From the NCBI GenBank assembly GCA_002104985.1, contig MCGO01000003.1:682001-746000 (forward strand): 64,000 nucleotides of DNA. Reading direction: 5' to 3'. The position numbers and the translations under genes were made by a program. The notes under the pieces were generated by a model. It made no database searches and had not been told where the DNA came from. It worked only from the letters and a program-made list of their open reading frames with translations. This DNA is from Rhizoclosmatium globosum (Eukaryota > Chytridiomycota > Chytridiomycetes > Chytridiales > Chytriomycetaceae). Of this stretch, positions 56,617 through 64,000 are shown piece after piece (the first letter of the stretch is position 1; the number at the start of each line of letters is the position of its first letter).

Positions 56617-56839
56617 ACGGCTTGTCGTGGGAGGGTAGAATGTGTGCGTGCTTTGTTTCCTTTCTTTCGTTTTGTTCTCTGTCTCAATATTTAATCCAAC
56701 TTGGTTATGCTACAGAATATATCGTTCTTATGTTGTTGTGTAATGAGATCGATTTTATGAAACGAGAAAAGGATGTGTATTTTACTGAGTATGAAACCAA
56801 AATGACTATGAATGATGGGAACTACATCAACCTTCGCGA

Positions 56840-59800
56840 GTAGTTGCGAACAAGGTTCCTTTGCCTGGCTCCCCGTTCCACAGGTTACCGCTCCACTTTG
56901 CTGTCCTGCACCGCTTTCCATCTCCCATCCTTTAACCTGCAATCCAACCCAATCTGCTACGTCTCCACTCTCCAAACGACGACCGTCATACACAAGAACC
57001 TTAAAGCTCAACTCCTTTCCCCCAAATACGTTCAGGAATAACAAATCCTTTTGAGACAATCTCCATTTCCATAATACTTTGCCAATACACACCATGAATC
57101 CAAACATGCGCCGTAGCCGGTCCTGAAACATGCAGCCGTAGCGGAATACGAACTCCATGAGGAACCGACAATCTCAGTGACCCTTGGAACCAGCGAGGTT
57201 GTTTCTCCGCTCCCAAAGTCAAAACCGCCACACCGCCATGAGCACCCGTAGCAGCAACACCTCCCCACTAACAAGCGCGCGATACCCAGCTCCAAACTCT
57301 TCATCCGGAAGACCACAATGATTAAACGGCTGATTCATTCCCGTACATCCACACCAGCAACCTCCAACTCAAACTTGACACGCCGGTGGAACAAAAACGC
57401 CGCGTAAGATCCACCCACAGGCTCACTCTCGATCTTCAAGTGCCTGATTCCACGCGCGTTTCGCACATCGTTCCATCCAAACGCTTGTCTATTCAATCCC
57501 CAGCTTTCAACCATGATGTACAACGTATTTACTCCGCTCTGGTTGAGTTTTTTGCGGGGGATGATGTATCGCTGGAGTCTTGGAAGACGTCGGGACCTTG
57601 CTTTGCGCCTGGCTTGAAGAACTGCAGGGCGTATGTCGTGTGTCCGCCAATGACGTGTTCTTTGTTGAGGTAGATGATGGTTCGGTTTCTTGTGTCGAGG
57701 GAGAGGACTAGCTCTCGGGCTTCGACGGCATGTATTCGGAAACGGGGATTGTGATTTTGTAAACCACGTGGCCGGCTGTGTATCCCAAATCGATTGTATC
57801 GAGGACGGGGACGGAGGAGTCTTTGATGCTCATGGTGAGTGGTGTCCATGGGTAAGAGTCGAAGTCGACTGTTCTCGCGGACCAAGGCTGGAACTGTCCC
57901 ATTGAGTGGGTTTGTAATGCGGATAGAGGGATTCCAGGAACTTGACGACGTTTTACAAAAAGGCCAGGGAAGCCAGCTAATGGATGCCCGTTTCCTGCAT
58001 CGACTTCGATGGTAAATGGCTCAAACCCAAAATGAGTGTGAGGTCCAAGACCGGCGGCGAAAAGGGCGAAAACTCTGTCTTCACCTTCTTGCCATTCGAT
58101 TTCAAAGACTCCTCGCTTGACTTCGTGTTGGACGCCATACGCTCCCCATGTGACAGAAACAGGATCGTTTCCGCAAGCTTTGATGATATCCCCGGCACGA
58201 TTTGCTTCTGTCCAATAACTTTCTTCAAAGACTGGCGCAAGTTTGTAAAGCTCGTCTTCTGGCAAAGCAAGAACAAGTAGTTCGCTTGGGACATGATCTA
58301 AAAGGAAATACGTCAGTTGAATGTACATAGCTTTAGAGAACGTACCAGCATTTTCTCTGGCAGCTGGAGTAGCAATAGCACACCACCCATACACTCCTTT
58401 AAAACTGACGACACTTGCGTTCGCCTCTTTAATAACCTTCACACTAGCTCCCAAGTCTCCTCTACCTCTAGTAACCCATACCTCCCCTTGGAACGCCATC
58501 TCTCCTCCCATCTTTGATCATTCTGAATCACCCAAACCTCTGTCCTTCGTCCACCACCAAAACATGCGTCCGAACATGAACAGGTGCAGTCGAGAACAAA
58601 AGGTGCACACCACTTGTATCACTCGTATAAGCTCCCAACGCGATAAATGAGCGTTTATACTCCAACACACCCTTCAAAGTAACAGCAGGCCGTTCACAAG
58701 ACCAACAACATACTCCCTCTTCTTATCCCTCGAAAAGTTACGCATGAACGCAAGTTCCGCGACTTTATCTCCGACACTGACACGTTGAGTCGTCAAGATC
58801 TTGGACGGCTTGACGCGGATAGTCTCTGCGCGTGGAGGAATGCGGTCCGTGCGGGCGAGGAGGTTGAATGACCGCGTGAATGCAAGTGCGAGGCGAGTTT
58901 ACGACCGCGTCCGGAGAGGTGCATGAATTCGCGGATGCAGGCTGAGTAATCGTATGAAGTGTAGACGTCGGGGTCGCCGAGGGTGCCCCAGTTTGTTCCA
59001 CCGTATCCCATGTAATAGTTGATCATTGTGACGCCTTGGGCGAAGGATGAATCGTACATGAGGCGTGTGTAGTCTTCGCCGTAAAACTGATTTTGGGAAT
59101 GAGGTTAGGACTGCTGTCAAACGTGTGAAGTGGAGGGAGTAAGTACGTACTCGTAAATTGTGTCATACGATGAACTCAATTTATAATGATGGAACCACCG
59201 CCTTGAAGTTCAGCAATGAACATGGACCAGTTGCGGCGCAGCCTCCAAATCCACGAACTTTCTTCTCCATTCCATCCATTGCAGTTTCAACCGTCTTGGG
59301 TTCCCACTCAGTCCATTTAGAATGATCTGTATTGGAATCGGCGTTTCCGGTCAAATTGGTTGGGTTGGAGGTTGGAGCAAAGACGACGTATTTGTCGTAG
59401 GAGTAAAGGTCGAGGCCGAAGGTTGACTTTCCACAATCTTTGTATTTTTCATCGCGTGCAATCCAGGATCCGGACTGTGAATAGGTTAGGTACGACAAAT
59501 GGTCTCCAAGTGGATTTCTCACCTCAAATCCGTCGTTATGAAAGAGGGGAACGTCGATTCCACAATCTCTAGCGATTTTTGCCAAGAAGCGCATATCATC
59601 AGCAGACCCAAGAGGGATTCCCATAAAGTTCTCGAAGCTCTCATTTTCAATTTGGAGCAAGATGACCGATCCATTCGACTTCTGAGTGATTTGATGAGCA
59701 GCGATAATGGGAAGAATAGCTTGGAACCATTCTCTACAGTGCAAATTGTACTGTTGCCCTATATTAGTTGGATCACGACCAAATGAAACACATACCTGCA

Positions 59801-60368
59801 CATCATACAGTTTGCTATAATCCGCGGACGAGTGCCTAATGCGAACATCCTTTTTCGCAACAAGCCACGTGGGAAGTCCTCCGGCCTGAGTCTCACTGCA
59901 AATATATGGGCCAGGAGCAGCAATGACAAACAATCCGAGCTCCTCACACAGCGTCAACAGGTAATCCATGTCTCTGTTTCCATCCCAGTGATAGACACCC
60001 TCTTGCGGCGAGTGAAAGCCCCAGTGGAAGTAGATGCGGATCGCATTCAGGCCGATGCTCTTGTACAGCCTCAACACCGCCTCCCACCGGGCCCTGTCCG
60101 GCACGCGCCACGGATGGAACTCCGCCGCGAGGACCACGACAGGAACGCCGTTGATGACAAGACTGTGCTTTGTCCAGGCGAGCGTGTTTCCACTTTGCGA
60201 ATGAGTTGTTGTTGTTGTTTGGGCAAAGGACACGTCGGAACTGGTGATTGGAAGCGTGCCAAGTTGCCGCGCTCGTCGCATTCTTTTGAGTGCAATTGCG
60301 GCGGCGGCGACGGTGGCGGCCGTGGCGACTGTCGCGAGAACGGCCTTTTGCGTCGTGGTTGTCGCCAT
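56840..60368 (-). CDS. GH35 beta-galactosidase, with frame breaks
   Basis: The N-terminus has a signal-anchor-like Ala-rich helix (about residues 8-28). The glycosyl hydrolase 35 barrel follows: GPYICSETQAGGLPTW, the acid/base Glu in ILLQIENESFENF, the nucleophile Glu in FIAELQGGG, then TRLMYDSSFAQGVTMINYYMGYGGTNWG in later exons. GH35 enzymes remove terminal beta-galactose from polysaccharides. C-terminal jelly-roll pieces (VNTLYIMVESWGLNRQAFGWNDVRNARG) continue to about 56840. The homologous frame shifts near 59260, 59190 and 58870 and again further on, each by one base, usually in a short homopolymer. The stop codon is therefore uncertain. Its start lies 27 bp from the divergent Sel1-repeat gene start. 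Confidence 0.8.
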
Positions 60369-60395
60369 TGGTTTGTTTTGTTCAACAAACTAAGA

Positions 60396-61055
60396 ATGGA
60401 TTCCACTTCAACTCAGACATTTGGACTTGGTCGTGGACTCGGACGATGGAGGGAACTGCTTAACATTAAGTGTGTACCCTGTCGATGTTGTGAAGGCTAA
60501 AGGATCGTGCTCTAATTGCGTAAAAGGCCCTCAAATAGGGATCAGTCACAGTCCGCTACATCAACGAAGGAGAGCCCTGCTCTTTCCTTCTACCCAGAAT
60601 CACATTCAAAGTCTAATCACGAACCTGGAAACGATGATAAATCAGTGTGGGACTTTGACAATGAACTTGAATGGCCTGAAGCCGATCAACAAGACAGCCT
60701 CACTCTGTACAGCAGGGGTTGCTGCTATTATTCTGGACATGGAATGCCAAAAGACTTGTTTAAGGCGGCGAGATATTACCGGTTGGCAGCTGATAAAGGA
60801 AACTCCGATGCACAATACAACCTGGCTCTCTGTTACTACTCAGGCGAAGGAGTTGACACTGATTTCACCATGGTTTTTACTTGTTTCCAACAGTCTGCTC
60901 TTCAAGGACATATCGCAGCTCAGTACAATTTCGGGTGGTGTTATTTGAATGGAATTGGAACCAATCAAGACAATACTGAAGCAATCAAATGGTTTCGATT
61001 GGTCCCTGATCAAGGCAGCATTGATGCACGGGATCAATTAAACAAGTTGCTTTGA
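60396..61055 (+). CDS. Sel1-like repeat protein
   Basis: Two exons, 60396-60469 and 60527-61055, joined by a 57-base intron into about 200 residues. The first 70 residues are polar and probably disordered. From about residue 90 come three Sel1-like (TPR-related) repeats: LTLYSRGCCYYSGHG..KAARYYRLAADKG, then DAQYNLALCYYSGEGV and AAQYNFGWCYLNGIGT..AIKWFRL. These fold as alpha-helical solenoids that scaffold other proteins, for example in chitin synthase activation or ER quality control. It is shorter than most fungal Sel1 proteins. It shares a 27-bp divergent start region with the GH35 gene. Confidence 0.85.
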
Positions 61056-61305
61056 TAACGTCTTTTACTCATGGAAATGAAATGCTGAGGAGTTGCACTA
61101 TATGATATTTTCATCTCCGCTACTTATGACCGCAAATTCGTCAGAATGGTCGTCGGTATTGGTTTAACCTCAGAAACAATTGTCATATTGTCAAAAGCGT
61201 TTCTCTGCAATACTATTTAATCTCATATCGTGCGAACTTTTGATCATCACTTCAGAGATAGTTTGGCCATCAGGGTCGAGAAAAAGTTTCATCAAAACAC
61301 GCCCC

Positions 61306-63262
61306 ATGGCTTTCTCCCTTCATTCCGTTTTCTATGCTTTACAGCTCCTCACACTTGTCGCTGCTTTCAATTCTGCTCACCCAGGCCTAGATACTCGAGA
61401 CATTGGTAACTAACCTCAATTTCATTCTTGATCAAAGCCTCAAGTAATCAACTTCTCGCAACTGATCAAAAAACAGCTCCCAGTTTCCCTGCCATTCCAG
61501 CCTCGGTTCTCCGTACTGTTGCCAACTGCGTTCGTGAAGAGAAGCCACTCGGATCAATCAAGTTAGCATCAAACTCCGTGGCCGATATCAAAAGTACTAC
61601 CAGGACGTTTGCGGTGTCCAAGATAAAATCCAGGCTGCCGTCACAAAGTGCGCCGGTCCGGCCCAAAATCTGCTTTCTGGCTACGTTACCAGTTTCTGCA
61701 CCAAAAAGCCAGTAGGAAACACATGCGAAGCCAACCTCATCGCAGCTACTCCTCTCCTTCAGCCAATTCTCAACGCCTTCGAGAAGACAGACGCTGCGGA
61801 GTTTAGTATTGCGTTGAAGCAGGCCAGTTGTGCATCAGAGGTGAGAAAACCCTTGAAATTGGATTTGAGGCTGACTCGATACGAAAAATTTCCAGGTTAA
61901 GCCGAAAGTGATTGCTATGTTCACTTCCTGTATCGACCCGTCATTGGATTTCTCGGCAAAGTGTCCAGCTCCTGCCCCAGTATCCTCTGTTTCCCCAGTG
62001 CTATCCGTGTCTCCAGCTCCTGCCCCAATATCCTCTGTTTCCCCAGTGCCATCCGTGTCTCCAGTTCCAGCTCCAAAATCCTCTATTGCTCCGGCTCCCT
62101 CTTCTGTTGTTTCTTCAGCGTCCTCTTCTATTGTTGCTAGTACTATACCAGCACCTTCAAGCACCAAAATTCCAGCACCAGTCCCATCCCAAACCACAAA
62201 AGCAACAAATGTCCCAGTTCCATCTCCTTCCACCACAAACGCGCCAACCTGTAACCCACTTCGCCCAATTTCTCCCCAAAACCCATGCCCCCTCACACTG
62301 CCACCAGCAGACCTCCAAGCAATCGCAAACGGCGAGATTCCTGCGCAGAAGCCACTTGATCCCGTGTCAAACAGCACCTCAACTGCCATCACAAACGTTT
62401 TTGTCAAGCTTGTTTCTCCAGCTGTGAATGCAACTGCATTAGGCGCGTCGTTGAAGCAAGCTGTCGCTGCTTTGATTCCAGGAAAGGCTGTTTCAGCGGC
62501 AGGAAGTCCACTTCCAAGTGGTGAAGTAGCTGGATTGAATCAGGTTGTTTTGGCTGTTGTATCACAGTCTTTCCAGGTTCGTTGGTATCAAGTACATTTA
62601 AAAAATCGGTACTAAATGCCTCATTACTCATATTGTAGATTACGAAGCCCGAGACTTCAGCGGTCAAGACATACAACAATGCCTCATCTTCCGTAGTTCA
62701 AGTTGACGCTGTTGCAAATGGATTTGTTCTTACATATACTTTGCCAAACTTCATCACCAGTGAATGGTTTGCATTCACTTATGACCCAGCTGCCAAAGTT
62801 ATTAAGCTTCAAGTAAACCGTGAACGGGAAGTCCTATTGGGAGTCACTTTCCCAGCTCTTAGTGTTGGCAAGAAGAGAGGACCAAATGATCTCACGATCC
62901 TCAACGGTGTGATTCCAATTCCAAATGTTGTTGCGACAACATCTACTTTGAGCTTGGTTGCAACTACTAGCACGGTTGTAGCCACTTCTGTCGCAACAAC
63001 AGACACTACTCGTAGTTCTTCTTCGGTCTCGATTCCAGTTGCTGTTACTACTGCTTCTACTACAGTGGTTACTACCACTATTACTGTCATTCAGCCGCCT
63101 GTCAAGACCAATGCACCCGATCAAACCTACTACGTTCCTCAAACTAGTCAATATGGAGCTTCGAAGCCTAGCACTGTTTCCAAGAATGTGTATGTCTCAG
63201 GTTCCAGCGCCTTGACTGTTTTGTACTCTATGATTGCTGCTGTCCTTGTCCTCAACGCTTAA
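61306..63262 (+). CDS. Secreted, GPI-anchor-type surface protein
   Basis: The start MAFSLHSVFYALQLLTLVAAF is a signal peptide, with a likely cut after NSA. A Cys-containing domain follows (VANCVREEKP, DVCGVQ, TKCAG, FCTKKPVGNTC, CASE), then a Ser/Pro-rich region with tandem 48-bp repeats (VSPAPAPISSV-type). A second folded region and a Thr/Ser/Val-rich stretch lead to a hydrophobic tail (ALTVLYSMIAAVLVLNA) typical of GPI signals. Introns lie near 61408-61480, 61841-61897 and 62577-62638. The first acceptor is uncertain. One base appears to be missing in an A run near 61593, between VADIK and YYQDVCG. A cell-wall or adhesion role is inferred from layout; no named family. Confidence 0.75.
61968..62085 (+). 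repeat. 48-bp in-gene tandem repeat, Pro/Ser coding
   Basis: About two and a half copies of a 48-bp unit beginning gctcctgccccartatcctc, in frame with the protein, so unit gain or loss keeps the frame. Typical of fungal surface proteins. Confidence 0.85.
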
Positions 63263-63389
63263 ACACCACTGTCCTCGTTCCCCACTTTTTTTCTGGATCT
63301 CATGCAGTATTACTCCTCTCCTCATTTTCAGTACTATCCATTTCACTGACAAGTGATTGAATAAAAGATTTCGGTCGAATCACAAACCA

Positions 63390-64000
63390 ATGACACAGAA
63401 GCGCAAGGCCGACGACGCCGCCACCACCACCGAAGCTCTCGCCCACGCCGCACGCGGAGCCGCCCTCAAACTGGCGACGGCGACGGGCGACGAGCGAACC
63501 GCGGCGCTGCGGCGAATCCACGCTGCCCTCAAACAGAACGCCGATCGAATCAAGGCCGAAAACAAGAAGGATTTGGACGTGCGTGTTTGTTCTTTGCTCC
63601 TCGGTCACCTTCTGCTCGCTGTCTAACGCTTCAGCTAGAACGCGGCAAAGAACAATCTCAGCAAACAACTCATCCGCAGACTCGACCTCTCTGGTGCAGA
63701 CAAGTTCGATGCCATGCTGCAAGGTGTTCTTGATATTGCCGAAATGGAGGATCCCGTGGGAAAGACGTCGTTGGCGACTCGGTATGTTGCTGACTTGGTT
63801 ATCTGGATGTTATCTTTGACCCCTATGCATCCCAGATTGGACACTGGCCTTGACCTGTACCGCGTTTCTTGCCCTATTGGCGTTGTTTTGATCATCTTTG
63901 AAGCAAGACCAGAGGTTGTCGTCAATATTGCTGCTCTCACAATCAAATCGGGGAATGCTGTCATTCTGAAGGGTGAATAGCTCCAGCTTCCTAAATCTCT
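63390..64000 (+). CDS. PRO2: Gamma-glutamyl phosphate reductase, 5' part
   Basis: The enzyme makes glutamate-5-semialdehyde in proline synthesis from glutamate, using NADPH. Visible motifs are LRRIHAALKQNADRIKAENKKDL, NAAKNNLSKQLIRRLDLSG, KFDAMLQGV and the cofactor-binding start CPIGVVLIIFEARPEV, then ALTIKSGNAVILKG. The exons are 63390-63578, about 63638-63781 and 63837-63976, and the window ends in the third intron (donor GTGAAT). The rest, including the catalytic Cys region, is outside the window. Introns are short and in frame. Confidence 0.95.

Overview
This is eukaryotic nuclear DNA, most likely from an early-diverging (chytrid-like) fungus. Most genes are broken by short GT..AG introns of about 45-90 bases with CTAAC/CTGAC-type branch sites. 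The content is fungal: MNN1-type mannosyltransferase (GT71), NHP6-type HMG protein, COMPASS Shg1/BOD1, Lcp5, Cdc73 and MPP-alpha. Some families are typical of basal fungi and rare or absent in Dikarya: a full-size ABCA transporter, rhodopsin-like seven-helix receptors and a Fanzor nuclease. The species assignment is inference; no rRNA or mitochondrial marker is present.

Layout. 1-3010 is a satellite-like tandem array. 3.2-15.7 kb (minus strand) holds VPS51, a YccF-domain membrane protein, an ABCA transporter, an F-box-like gene and a GT71 mannosyltransferase. 15.9-21.8 kb (minus) is a 12-exon gene whose C-terminal part is a Fanzor (eukaryotic TnpB-like, RNA-guided) nuclease. 22.75-25.73 kb is a complete Tc1/mariner-type DNA transposon with 27-bp inverted repeats, a DD34E transposase and a second, convergent 494-codon gene; it sits 80 bp beyond the CDC73 stop codon. 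25.8-30.5 kb has CDC73, a membrane protein of unknown function and the mitochondrial processing peptidase alpha subunit. 30.6-32.7 kb is best read as one gene joining a homeodomain, a SWIM zinc finger and a RING finger. 33-41 kb is a cluster of four F-box-like paralogues (a fifth is at 12.6 kb) around a low-complexity gene and histone H3. 41.6-45 kb carries two paralogues of an unknown family plus broken copies; another relic is at 50.3 kb. 45-50.6 kb has a Shg1/AT-hook protein, two tandem seven-helix receptors (one with an in-frame stop) and a tRNA-Leu. 50.8-64 kb has LCP5/neuroguidin, an NHP6-like HMG protein, RPA1, a GH35 beta-galactosidase, a Sel1-repeat protein, a GPI-anchored-type surface protein and the 5' part of gamma-glutamyl phosphate reductase.

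Most genes are unlinked housekeeping functions (vesicle tethering, transcription elongation, replication, ribosome biogenesis, chromatin, proline synthesis); no functional cluster is evident. The accessory interest lies in the Fanzor gene, the two-gene transposon, the homeodomain-SWIM-RING architecture and the expanding F-box-like and unknown families. From about 54 to 62 kb at least three genes need several one-base corrections, mostly in homopolymer runs. That points to sequence error or local decay, and coding calls there should be read accordingly.

Exon limits were deduced by eye from splice consensus, reading-frame continuity and family resemblance, so single boundaries may be off by a few bases.
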